NCBI RefSeq assembly: GCF_027921745.1
Contig: NC_079238.1
Coordinates: 1,612,001-1,676,000, forward strand
Direction: 5' to 3'
DNA length: 64,000 nt
Source of the DNA: Schizosaccharomyces osmophilus
Taxonomy: Eukaryota; Ascomycota; Schizosaccharomycetes; Schizosaccharomycetales; Schizosaccharomycetaceae
Part shown: positions 20,837-30,909 of the stretch, piece by piece
How positions within the stretch are numbered: position 1 is the stretch's first letter
How the letters are laid out: every line of letters starts with the position of its first letter
Notes under the pieces: model-generated
What the model saw: the letters and a program-made list of their open reading frames with translations, nothing else
Database searches by the model: none
What the model was told of the DNA's origin: nothing
Position numbers and translations under genes: made by a program

Positions 20837-21871
20837 TTAGAATTCACTTAATAAAGATTCAATTGCACCTTGAACATTACCACCGCTTCGACGAAGGGCA
20901 CGAACATTACGCTCAAAGTCAACAAATCCCATTTCGTTAAGTTGACTTAATTGCTGAGCGTAAAGCTCTTCAGGAGGTTGAGTGCTCTGAGTTGGAGCAG
21001 CCGTGGCAGCAGGACTGGCTCCACCTCCCATACCGCCACCAGAAAGGTTGTTTAGCAAGCCTTGAATTGTGCTCGCAGCCGAGTTTGGATCAACAGATTC
21101 ATCAGTGGCTCCAGGACCGCCGGCGGGATTTAGATTACCTAAACCACCCATACCACCTAAACCGCCTAAGCTGCCTAAGCTACCAGGACCAGAACCACCC
21201 ATCAAACTCGATGGGTCTATACCAGCAGCACCCAGTTGTTGTTGCATTTGAGCCATTTGGCGCATAGTATCTGGATCTGTCATGGCACGTCGGAACTCTG
21301 GAGACTGCATCATTTGACGTACATAAGGAGGAGCATTGCGGAGATGAGGACTACTGTTGATGATCATGTCCAGCATCTGAGGATTGGAGAACATTTCGTT
21401 AATGGATGACTGAACCATTGGATTTGACAGCATGTTGGCAAGGTCATCGGTGGATGGAGGTACAGGGTTTTCAGGATTAGGACCAAACATGGAAGCAGAA
21501 GGGAGGGGTATATTGTATCCAGCATAACGAGCACTTGTGAGATTGGCTAATGGGTCGTTTGCGCCTTGTCCTGCCTGAATATTTGTTGGTACTTGTTGTG
21601 TGCGATCCTGAACATTACTGGCAGCTGCTGTAGGATTCTGCCCTAAAGAACGAACCAAGTGGACACTTTGGCCATCTTGAACTTTATAAGTTTTTAAAGA
21701 TTCTTCATCTTTCAAAACACGTCCAGCGTAAATTAGTCTTTGGCGTTCAACCTCAACATTAGCTACAGGTGCTATAGCCTGCTTCAAATTTGTAACGCTA
21801 GATTCACTGTCAACAGTAACAGTGTACTTTTGATCATTCGCAGCTTTAATCGTTAACGAGATGTTTGTCAT
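20837..21871 (-). CDS. dph1: UBL-UBA ubiquitin receptor Dph1 (Dsk2/ubiquilin family)
   Basis: Shuttle protein that carries ubiquitinated clients to the proteasome. 344 aa, single exon. N-terminal ubiquitin-like domain (residues 1-75, ending HLVRSLG), a linker, STI1-type repeats about 125-215 (NPMVQSSINEMFSNPQML, then SPEFRRAMTDPDTMRQM), a glycine-rich stretch 225-285 and a C-terminal UBA domain (QLNEMGFVDFERNVRALRR) from about 305. The UBA carries the MGF loop that binds ubiquitin. It starts 182 bases from nsp1 and shares its promoter. Confidence 0.95.
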   Translation of the reverse strand: MTNISLTIKAANDQKYTVTVDSESSVTNLKQAIAPVANVEVERQRLIYAGRVLKDEESLKTYKVQDGQSVHLVRSLGQNPTAAASNVQDRTQQVPTNIQAGQGANDPLANLTSARYAGYNIPLPSASMFGPNPENPVPPSTDDLANMLSNPMVQSSINEMFSNPQMLDMIINSSPHLRNAPPYVRQMMQSPEFRRAMTDPDTMRQMAQMQQQLGAAGIDPSSLMGGSGPGSLGSLGGLGGMGGLGNLNPAGGPGATDESVDPNSAASTIQGLLNNLSGGGMGGGASPAATAAPTQSTQPPEELYAQQLSQLNEMGFVDFERNVRALRRSGGNVQGAIESLLSEF

Positions 21872-22053
21872 CTTAGTTGCACTTGGTATGTTTTAATCTT
21901 CTATAATTCTCTCTAAGATGACAAGTTTCGGGGTTTGGTCCTTTAACTCCGACAAGTAAGAGCCCGATATATCACCGAAGTTTACCGGACGTAGAGGAAG
22001 ACATCACATAGGCAACGTGAAGGAAACACTGCGAATTTCAAACCCTAGCTACA

Positions 22054-23748
22054 ATGGGTAAGTAATTCCGTTGGACCATATAATATGAACCAGTTTTAGT
22101 ACTAACTATGGCATTAGCCTTTAATCAAGGAAACAACCAAGGAACGGGGTTTTCGTTCGGTTCTTCAGCACCAAATAATACATCGAACCAAGGAACAGGT
22201 GCGTCCTCCAATACAAACTTGTTTGGAAGCAGTTCAGGAAATACTGGAGGTTTATTTGGATCTGCTTCGAATGCCGCAAAACCAGGAGGAGGCTTTAGTT
22301 TTGGCTCCAACGCACCTGATTCTGGCAACAAGCCCAGCTTTTCTTTTGGACAACCAAAACCAGCGGAGAATGCTCCATTATTTGGAGGGTTGAACAAGCT
22401 TGCCACAGGAGCAACCGCCGGTTCTGCTCCCGCAAACGGTGTTGCAAATACCGACACAAACCAGTCTGCTCAATCTACCACTCAACCATCAGGTGGCAGT
22501 CCTTTCTCTTTCGGTGCCAAGCCTGCTGCTCCCGCAACTGGTGCTGCGACCGGTGGATTTTCGTTCGGAAGTGGTCCTAACTCTGGAGGCTTGTTTGGAC
22601 AGAAACCAGCTACTAACGCTGCTGCCGCTCCGTCTACGGCACCAGCCCAAGACAAACCTGCTGCTGGAGGATTTAGCTTTGGAAACCCTCAATCATCCTC
22701 TACTACTGCAGGAGGAGCCACTGAAAACAAACCTGCCGCTGGAGGATTTAGCTTTGGAAAACCTCAAGCTTCCTCTACTACTGCAGGTGGAGCCACTGAA
22801 AACAAAACCAGTACTGCTACGTCAGGTGGGTTCTCTTTTGGCGGTGGTGGAAGCGGCCTTGCTGGCGCTGCCAAACCTGCTGAAAGCAAACCAACATTTT
22901 CTTTTGGAGGAGGAGCTGGAAGTGGAAGTGCATTAGGTGCCTCCACTACTACACCTGCTTCCAACGAGGCTAACAAACCATCTACTGATACCACGAAACC
23001 AAGCACGGCAGCCCCTGCTCAGCCCTCCGGTGGATTCTCTTTTGGTAAGCAGGATTCTGCCACTAAACCTGCAACGACAACAACAAACACCGGCTCATTG
23101 TTTGGTTCCAAACCCGCGGAAACCATTGCTAACAAATCTGATGCTACTAAAGATGCTGCTTCAAAACCTACCGCAACCGTACCGGTGGAATCTCCACCTT
23201 CATCCATTAAGCACAAAACTTTACAGGAGATTCTTAATAAATGGTCGTCAGATCTTACTACACAAACATCTGTGTTCAACAAATTGTGTGATCAGGTCGG
23301 TGACTGGGATAAGGCTTTGGTAGATAACGGAGCGTTAATTTCAAAGTTATATGCAGAGACAGTGGATGCCGAACAGTTATCAAATCGAGTTGATGATGGA
23401 CTTGAATATGTTTCCTCTAGCCAACAAGAGCTATTTAAATTGTTAGATTCTTACGAAGCACAGCTTGAATCCTTTGATGGTCGCACTCCTACCGCACCTA
23501 ACGTAGAGCGTGAGCGTGCTTTTAATGTTGCTGATGATATTTTGGGTCGTCTCGACAGACTCGGCGAAGATCTGGGAACCGTAATTAATCAAATGAATGA
23601 CTTCTCGAAGCCTGATGATTCTATTTCCGAAATTGTCAAGGTGTTAAATGCTCAACTATCAAGTTTGGGATGGGTGGAAAATAGGATATTCCAGATGGAA
23701 GAAAAAATAGAAAGCGTTAAAAAAAGGAGTAATGATGTTTTATTTTGA
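22054..23748 (+). CDS. nsp1: FG nucleoporin Nsp1
   Basis: Central nuclear pore protein: FG repeats (FSFG, GLFG) over residues about 1-345 that form the transport barrier, then the Nsp1 C-terminal coiled-coil domain that binds Nup57/Nup49 and Nup82 partners (from LQEILNKWSSDL onward). I favour a two-exon model: 22054-22057 (ATGG), then 22118-23748, because a GTAAGT donor follows ATGG and a TACTAAC branch point sits 9 bases before the acceptor; the product starts MAFNQGNNQG. The ATG at 22108, which would give a 546-aa single-exon protein, would then lie within the intron. Confidence 0.9.
22666..22815 (+). repeat. Two 75-bp tandem repeats in nsp1
   Basis: Two copies of a 25-codon unit (22666-22740, 22741-22815) with few base changes, each coding for a GGFSFG repeat plus a Ser/Thr linker. 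Recent in-frame duplication within the FG domain. Confidence 0.8.
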
Positions 23749-24111
23749 TTTAAAAGATACTACAGATGTTAATTAGGGATACGTCTAATGCTACTCTCTT
23801 TGGAATCCGTGAGTCCAGTAATAAATATAGATATAAGCAAGTGTTGTTGTATGTATGCATAATTGTCATCGAATTAAATTTCTTGCTTTTGCATTTCTTT
23901 TATAAATATATATAAATATAGATGTATATATATACATATTATCTTCTTTTATTATAGTGAAAGTTCTCGCTGTTGTATCCGCTAAACTTCTCTACTAATA
24001 GTACTCTTGTAATGCTTTTGTTACGTACAGCAGAAGAACGAAGCTACAGCCAAACCTCCTCCTCTCTTCACTAACGTTAGGAAAACTATAAGCAGCCTTT
24101 TAACTTTGAAA
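23749..24111. other. Intergenic, nsp1 to DUF1748 gene
   Basis: AT-rich, with several TATA-like runs near 23905-23940. No gene seen. Confidence 0.6.
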
Positions 24112-24432
24112 ATGGTATGTTAGTTTTTTTTAATAAACTAACCATAGCCCGTTCTTTCTCGTTTGTTCCACTACAGTGTTGATTTAGCGCTACTTTCTAC
24201 CTGCATTGCAGGAATTCGTCGTTCTTCTGGTGTCTCGTAAGTTTAACTTTCTTTTAATACCTAAATTTGTTTTGTAGAAATCAAACTAATGCATGGAATC
24301 AGATTTGACATGGAGAAAGTTCATAACGAAGATGTGAAGCTCGCCGTTGAAAAGTATCTTGGACTTGGCGAATGGGCGTTTGATCAGTCCAGTACATTTC
24401 TATCTTCTACAAATTGGTTCAAAAAGTTGTAA
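24112..24432 (+). CDS. DUF1748 family small protein
   Basis: A 73-aa protein in three exons: 24112-24114 (only the ATG), 24148-24236 and 24303-24432. Donors GTATGT and GTAAGT; branch points CTAAC and CTAAT. The protein starts [18 protein letters not shown], continues [10 protein letters not shown] and ends [18 protein letters not shown], which matches the fungal DUF1748 pattern (LxHYxxDxxLxSxxLAGIRRSTG, then W.FD.S). One hydrophobic helix suggests a membrane or mitochondrial role, but the function is unknown. For the second intron the nearer acceptor (TTTTGTAG) leads to a stop, so the CAG at 24300-24302 is used. Position fits SPAC26A3.14c. Confidence 0.85.
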
Positions 24433-26039
24433 AAGATCGCTTTCCCAAACCTAGATTTCCTCTGAACGGTATATACTTTGGAGAGTCTGGTTTGCTTTTA
24501 CCGTCAGTATAATTTTGGAGCACACCTTTTTCTGCAATCGCTTGCTCGGTAGTAGTTTATATAATAGCTTTTATGTTTCGTTGCTCTCTTAATTGGCGTG
24601 TTAGTTCCTTTGACGAACGGGCCCTCCTTTGTCAGATTTGCAGTGCCATAATTATATTCGGAAAGCCATTTTCTTTTGTCTAAATTATATGTCTAAATTA
24701 TCAATACCCATGTTTTTTTTTCAGAGACATATCTGACATCGTATGTCTCAGTTTCATCAAGAGGACATGCCGATTTCTTGTTGTATTTAAAGTTTCAGAG
24801 ATCAGTAGGATTGCACTTAAGTGCCTGTCGCATTTAATATCCTTTTACGTTTGTTAATCTAAAGTAAAAGTCGTTGAGAAATGATCGTATAGTTCCCAAA
24901 GGTAAGCTGTTGTTATCCATCATTGAAAAACCCCAACACCTAATGTATATATTTTCATCTTCTTTTCATCTTGCGTAATCCTTATTTTACATATCTTAAT
25001 TTGCTTACTTGTTAATCTTTTGCATGATGTCCTTATTGTGAATTGCAATAGGACCTTCAGGGCATACATGCAATGAAATTAGTTCACGGACAAATCTACA
25101 AAATTACAAGGTTGTTTTCGTTTATTATGCTAACTCAAAACAATGGACGTTGGTTTCCTAGAATCCGAAGAATCACCTAAATTACTTTTGTGAGAATAAC
25201 TAAAGGAAAACGAAGTATATTCCACATGACGACCTAGCTAGGTATCTTTTTCCGTGCTCATAATATTCCATTGCAAAAGTGTAACTGAAGAGTGTTTGGA
25301 AAGATACTTCCAATGAAGTTTAAATTACAAACTTGTGAACTTTTCGCCCATATATTTTCATATAGGCTAATCCGTCGCAGACGCAAATAATTTCTATAAA
25401 TTTAACAGTCCTTTCTTTGCCAGAGAGACTTTCGATGAGTGTTAAGAAGGGATTTGCGACTCGTTTTTTTGTTTCATTTCTAGGGTTGCCTCAATTTTGT
25501 TTCCTCACTTACTTGATCCATCGTGATTGGTATTGTATATAAAGGATGCCGTACAATCAGTATTTGTCTCCAAACAATTTCCTTCGGAAAATAAATTGAA
25601 AGCCGTCCTTACAAAAGTTTGACTCTTTGCTTTTCTCGCATCGTAATCATTCCATTAAGAGGAGAGGAGAAGACTGAAATTCAAAGTCATTTTTTTCCAA
25701 CCATTTTTTAATGAATATTATATTGCAAAGAGTACGTGAATGCACAGAAATCTCAAGATCATTTCATACTTTGTACTTCCAATTGTTTTGTTTACTAGTG
25801 AAGGAAATTTATTCCTCGATATACGCAATAATAATAAAGTAGCAAAGCACTCGGATTTATATCTTTATATACTTTTTTGTGTTATAAATAGTTAAAATTG
25901 AAGCTCTTAGAGAATGAGTAACTGTACTGCCTTTTAGGTATCTGTCAATTACCACACAAACGATTTGATAAATAGAATCGGATTGATTTAGGTTGAAAGA
26001 AGGAAGTAGAGTCACTCTCCTTCAAAATTTTTGGTTAGA
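24433..26039. other. 1.6-kb gap upstream of dhp1
   Basis: Largest gene-free stretch. It holds a 13-base tandem repeat (24678-24701), a perfect 8-base stem with 10-base loop (24724-24749) and a TATAAA-type box near 25540. I find no open frame or spliced model that convinces. A noncoding RNA is possible. Confidence 0.45.
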
Positions 26040-29009
26040 ATGGGTGTTCCAGCACTTTTTCGACTATTGTCGAGAAAATTTCATAAAGTTATTACGCCCG
26101 TAGTCGAGGCACCAACACAAACACTTCCGGATGGAACAGAAATTGGACCAGATCTGAGTCTCCCAAATCCAAATGGTGAAGAATGCGATAATCTGTACCT
26201 GGACATGAACGGTATCGTCCATCCTTGTTCGCATCCTGAAGACCGACCGGCACCTGAGACTGAGGATGAGATGATGATTGCCGTTTTTGAGTATACCGAT
26301 CGCATTATGGCAATGGTTCGTCCGAGAAAGTTACTTTACATTGCCATCGATGGTGTAGCCCCTCGTGCAAAAATGAATCAGCAACGGTCACGTCGATTTC
26401 GATCCTCTCGTGAAGCCGCTCAAAAAGAAGCCGAACTTGAGGTTTGTATTGAAGAAGCAAAAAAACAGGGAATTCCTGTTGACGAAGAGGCGATGAAGAA
26501 AAAAGCCTGGGATAGCAATTGCATTACACCAGGAACGCCATTTATGGATACATTAGCTAAATCATTAAAATATTACATTATTAATAAGCTGAATACCGAT
26601 CCTTGCTGGAGAAACACTCGTTTTATTTTGTCAGACGCATCTGTGCCAGGTGAAGGTGAACACAAAATTATGGAATTTATCCGTTCCCAACGGGTGAAAC
26701 CAGAATACGACCCTAATACTCGTCACGTAGTATATGGATTGGATGCTGATTTGATTATGCTCGGTTTGGCGACTCATGAACCACATTTTCGCGTACTACG
26801 AGAAGATGTATTTTTCCAACAGGGCAGTACCAGAAAATCGAAGGAGGAGCGATTAGGCTTGAAGCGTTTAGACGAAACATCAGAAACGAACAAGGTTCCT
26901 GTGAAGAAACCATTCATTTGGCTACATGTTAGTGTTCTACGGGAATATTTGGAAGTTGAGCTCTATGTTCCTAATTTGCCTTTCCCGTTCGATCTTGAAC
27001 GAGCCATTGATGACTGGGTATTTTTCATTTTCTTCGTGGGTAACGACTTTCTTCCTCATCTTCCAAGTTTGGATATCCGTGACGGTGCAGTAGAACGCCT
27101 GACTGAAATTTGGCGTACTTGCCTTCCACATATGGGAGGTTATTTAACCTTGGATGGATCTGTCAATTTAACTCGAGCTGAGATGATTTTGACTGCCGTT
27201 GGCGATCAAGAAGACGACATTTTTAAACGTCTCAAGCAGCAAGAAGACCGTCGAAATGAAAACCAGAAGCGTAGAGCACAAAGAGAAAGCAACCAGAATG
27301 ATTCTTCTTATTTGGATGATACAATTATACAGCGCTCAGCAAAGGTTGAATCATCCCAAGTAACTGTTGCTCCTTCTGTTGACACAAGCACAGAAAACGA
27401 TACACGGCCTAATAAAGCACGTAAAATTGATGCCTCGGCTCCTGAAAATTTGGTGAATTTGTCTGAAAGGACCTCCAATAGATCTTTAAGTGCAACAAAT
27501 AAAGATCTCATTAACAATCGTGCTGCTAATCGTCTTGGCCTTTCCAACGAAGCTGCGACTACCTCCTCTATCAATAAAATTGCTGCCGCAAATTTAAAAT
27601 CTCAAATGGTTTCAAACGAAAGCCTTCGTGCTGTGCCTATAGAGGAAGTGGTTTCGTCTCCTACCCCTAGTGCAACGGATGATATAGCAAGCTCCGACCC
27701 TAGTGGTTTAGCAACTCCTATTGAGCCAGCACCCGTTTCAGCTGGTATGAAGCGAAAAGCCGAAGATAATGCTGGCGAGGAAACCTCTACAGATACAGTT
27801 CGCTTACATGAGTCTGGATATCGAGAGCGTTATTATGAGCAAAAATTTGGGTTTTCTGTGAACGATACCGATCAGTTAGGTGAAACAGTCCGTCATTATG
27901 TTCATGGATTATGCTGGGTTTTATTGTATTATTATCAAGGATGTCCTTCATGGACTTGGTATTATCCATATCATTATGCGCCCTTTGCTGCTGATTTTAA
28001 AAATTTATCTTCTATTGACGTGAAATTTGATGTGAATCAACCTTTCAGACCTTATGAACAATTATTGGGTGTACTTCCCGCTGCGAGTAGAAACAATTTG
28101 CCAGAGAAGCTACAGCCTTTGATGACAGAAGCTGATTCGGAGATTATCGATTTTTATCCAGAGGACTTTGTCATAGATTTGAATGGTAAAAAGTTTGAAT
28201 GGCAGGGTGTTGCATTGCTCCCGTTTATTGATGAACATCGATTGTTATCTGCAGTTTCCAGGATTTATCCTTCGCTTAGTGAAGATGAAGCCAGGAGAAA
28301 CACGAATGGATCTTCATTGCTGTTTGTTTCGGAACATCATCCGATGTACCCAGAAGTTGTAAAACAACTATACTCAAAGAAGAAACAAGGGAAGCCTTTG
28401 AAGTTATCCGGCAAAGTGGGACATGGCATTTTTGGCAAGGTAAGCAATGATGATTCCATCTTGCCAAATGTTTCAATACAATGTCCAGTGGACGTTACTA
28501 CCGCTGACGCACTTCAAAAATATGGCAACATTGAAAACAATCAAAGTTTAAGCTTGCAGTATGAAGTTCCAAAGTCAAATTTTGTTCATAAGTCCATGCT
28601 TCTTCGCGGTGTCAAAATGCCCTCTAGGGTATTGACCCCAGAAGATGTTAGTGTTGTACGTGCGGAACGAAGCAATGCTGGACGCCGAAACAATGGCTCT
28701 TTCCGAGGAGGTGGCGTTCGAAGAGGAGGGTTTCAAGGTCATGGTGCTCAGCGCTCGTCTTATCAGTCACAAAACAATAGCTACAACCAGCAAACATATA
28801 CCGGTGTTACCAATGGATTTGCCCAAACAGGTACTCAACCACCATGGAACAACTCAGGTAGCTTTCCAAGATCCGCGAATGCATATAGTGCAAGGGGTGG
28901 ATATGGACAATCGGGCTATTCATATGGCAATTCAAATAATCGTGGTAATCCTTACAGCTATGGACACCCTCCAGCTACGGGTTACAATGGAAAGGGCGCT
29001 CCTCGATGA
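26040..29009 (+). CDS. dhp1: Nuclear 5'-3' exoribonuclease Dhp1 (Rat1/Xrn2)
   Basis: Processive 5'-3' exonuclease that ends RNA polymerase II transcription (torpedo) and trims rRNA and snoRNA; works with Din1/Rai1. 989 aa from the ATG at 26040 (MGVPALFRLLSRKF, the family start). Seen: XRN N-terminal domain with the acidic metal-binding motifs (LYLDMNG, SDASVPGEGEHKIMEF, GLDADLIMLGL), FVGNDFLPHLP, a low-complexity insert about residues 400-590, the second conserved region (WVLLYYYQGCPSWTWYYPYHYAP) and a Gly/Arg/Tyr/Asn-rich tail from about 880. Length matches S. pombe Dhp1 closely. Confidence 0.96.
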   Translation: MGVPALFRLLSRKFHKVITPVVEAPTQTLPDGTEIGPDLSLPNPNGEECDNLYLDMNGIVHPCSHPEDRPAPETEDEMMIAVFEYTDRIMAMVRPRKLLYIAIDGVAPRAKMNQQRSRRFRSSREAAQKEAELEVCIEEAKKQGIPVDEEAMKKKAWDSNCITPGTPFMDTLAKSLKYYIINKLNTDPCWRNTRFILSDASVPGEGEHKIMEFIRSQRVKPEYDPNTRHVVYGLDADLIMLGLATHEPHFRVLREDVFFQQGSTRKSKEERLGLKRLDETSETNKVPVKKPFIWLHVSVLREYLEVELYVPNLPFPFDLERAIDDWVFFIFFVGNDFLPHLPSLDIRDGAVERLTEIWRTCLPHMGGYLTLDGSVNLTRAEMILTAVGDQEDDIFKRLKQQEDRRNENQKRRAQRESNQNDSSYLDDTIIQRSAKVESSQVTVAPSVDTSTENDTRPNKARKIDASAPENLVNLSERTSNRSLSATNKDLINNRAANRLGLSNEAATTSSINKIAAANLKSQMVSNESLRAVPIEEVVSSPTPSATDDIASSDPSGLATPIEPAPVSAGMKRKAEDNAGEETSTDTVRLHESGYRERYYEQKFGFSVNDTDQLGETVRHYVHGLCWVLLYYYQGCPSWTWYYPYHYAPFAADFKNLSSIDVKFDVNQPFRPYEQLLGVLPAASRNNLPEKLQPLMTEADSEIIDFYPEDFVIDLNGKKFEWQGVALLPFIDEHRLLSAVSRIYPSLSEDEARRNTNGSSLLFVSEHHPMYPEVVKQLYSKKKQGKPLKLSGKVGHGIFGKVSNDDSILPNVSIQCPVDVTTADALQKYGNIENNQSLSLQYEVPKSNFVHKSMLLRGVKMPSRVLTPEDVSVVRAERSNAGRRNNGSFRGGGVRRGGFQGHGAQRSSYQSQNNSYNQQTYTGVTNGFAQTGTQPPWNNSGSFPRSANAYSARGGYGQSGYSYGNSNNRGNPYSYGHPPATGYNGKGAPR

Positions 29010-29158
29010 TTTTATCGGTCATTGAGCTAAAACTATTAATGACATGAAAAGGTTTTGTAAGGGTATTTTGGACTTTTAAAATTACTTTACCCCTGGATTC
29101 ATACAAAGACATATAGTTAATTTAATTAATTAATTTGATATCAAATTACAACAAAAAT

Positions 29159-30127
29159 CTAATTTTCATTAAGCTTTAAAGGCTTTGTTTCAGAGTAGAC
29201 ATCAAAACGGCGTTGGGTGTACAAAGAGATGCTTTTACGGACTGAAGCCATATGCTCTGGGTCAATATCGGCGTACACAATACCGGGTTTTTCATCCATG
29301 GTTGACATTACAACGCCATCAGGTCCAACAACAGTAGAGTGCCCCCAGGCATGATAACTGGCAGATACATCACGAGCTGGAGAGCAAGAAGCGACATATA
29401 TTTGATTGTCAACAGCACGAGCTCGCGCAAGAAGCTCCCAGTGTAAGGGGCCTGTGGTAAGATTAAAAGCGCCCGGGTATATCATCATAGAGCAACCATT
29501 CCTAGCAGCAATCGTAGCCAATTCAGGAAAGCGGATGTCGTAGCAGATTCCTAACCCGATTTTGCCAAATTCGGTTTCAACAATCGTCATAGAATTACCA
29601 GAATTCAATGATTCAGACTCGCGGAATGTCATCTTGCCAGGGAAATCCACATCAAATAAGTGAATCTTACGATGAATACCAATCAAGTTGCCATATGGGT
29701 TAAAGATCATGGAAGTGTTGTAAAGTTTTCCATCCTTTCGTTCAGGAATGGATCCCCCAAACACATAGATTTTCAATTCTTTAGCAACGGAATGCAGTGC
29801 TTTGTAAGTTGGAGAGGTCTCTTCAATCGTCTCAGCATATTCGTTGAAATATTGATTACCATAAGGAGAATTGAAGCATTCAGGCAAGACGACCATTTTT
29901 GAGCCGTTTTGTACAGCCTTAGAGATTTGAGAGCATGTGTTTTTCAGGGTTTCATCTTTGTTGGCAGTTGAAGCAAGCTGGACGAGTCCAATTCGAAAAG
30001 GACGAAAGTCTTTTGGAACAAGAGAAGCGTTAAAATGGTTCATTCTACAGAAAGAAGATTTTGATAACGGAAATGGATTAAACTTTCGAATACCCTGCCA
30101 AAAGGAAGTAGTAACGTTGTTATACAT
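29159..30127 (-). CDS. Nit2-type omega-amidase (nitrilase family)
   Basis: Carbon-nitrogen hydrolase, 322 aa, single exon. Catalytic Glu83 (LPECFNSPYG), Lys154 (HRKIHLFDVD) and Cys195 (GICYDIRFPE) are all present; HLFD and the WELLARARAVDNQ block are typical of Nit2, which converts alpha-ketoglutaramate to 2-oxoglutarate and ammonia as metabolite repair. The first 40 residues are rich in Ser, Lys, Arg and Phe with few acids and may be a mitochondrial presequence; the internal Met29 (MNHFNAS) would give a cytosolic form. The 3' end faces dhp1 at 150 bases. Position fits SPAC26A3.11. Confidence 0.9.
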   Translation of the reverse strand: MYNNVTTSFWQGIRKFNPFPLSKSSFCRMNHFNASLVPKDFRPFRIGLVQLASTANKDETLKNTCSQISKAVQNGSKMVVLPECFNSPYGNQYFNEYAETIEETSPTYKALHSVAKELKIYVFGGSIPERKDGKLYNTSMIFNPYGNLIGIHRKIHLFDVDFPGKMTFRESESLNSGNSMTIVETEFGKIGLGICYDIRFPELATIAARNGCSMMIYPGAFNLTTGPLHWELLARARAVDNQIYVASCSPARDVSASYHAWGHSTVVGPDGVVMSTMDEKPGIVYADIDPEHMASVRKSISLYTQRRFDVYSETKPLKLNEN

Positions 30128-30909
30128 ATGTAAGTGGGAATTTGCTTCACGATGATTGATAAGATTACAGCGGTATTATTGTATGTAGTGAATATATTAG
30201 GAAGAAGAGGATTGGTACTACAAGAAGGTCAATTCTTTTTATATTCTGTTTTTACTATTTATTCTTCTTTAAAGTTTGTTTAAGTCTTAGAAGACAAGTT
30301 CATCGATTTTTAAAAAGAAAGAAAAGGCACAGTCAGATTAGTTATTATTGATAGGGAAATTAGCACCAAAATGAATGTCCAAAGAAATAAGTATTTCGTC
30401 AAAAGAAGAGAAGGCCCATAATAAATAGGTTACACAGTTGGATAAAGAGACATAGTTAAGGTCCCTGAGAAGTAAATAAAAAGAAAAAAAAAGAGCGTAT
30501 TTTTATCAGATTTTAGATTTCTGTAAAATAACTGATCATATCAAACAGACGAGATGGCATTGACAACTTAAACCAAAGGTGTATCAGAAATAAAAGGGCA
30601 AGCATAATAGACAAGGCGTAAATTCGCTTTAGATTGCCGTTTACATCACATTTTTCTTTAATAAAAATGAGAGTAAAAGCGGTTACGCATTAAAAGTAGT
30701 AGAATTTTGGAATCAAGCATGAGATGTTTTTTTGTTTGTTTTTGTTTTTTTGTTTGGAAAATATCATGAATCAATTTGGAGTCCCCGACTCCTATTGAAA
30801 TGAGTGAGTGAGTGAGAAATAACAGTTGGAAAAACGCAGTAAATTGGCTTCCTTCATCATTATACCACTGAAGAAGCATAATTTTTTTAGCCAAGATACC
30901 AGTGTTTCC
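30128..30909. other. Intergenic, Nit2-like promoter and ArfGAP 3' side
   Basis: AT-rich, T-runs near 30726-30760. Short minus-strand frames here lack any family signal. Confidence 0.55.

Noticed and set aside
22108-22110. ATG as the plain start of a single-exon nsp1
   Set aside because: It lies between a perfect branch point and the acceptor of a likely intron; kept only as an alternative.
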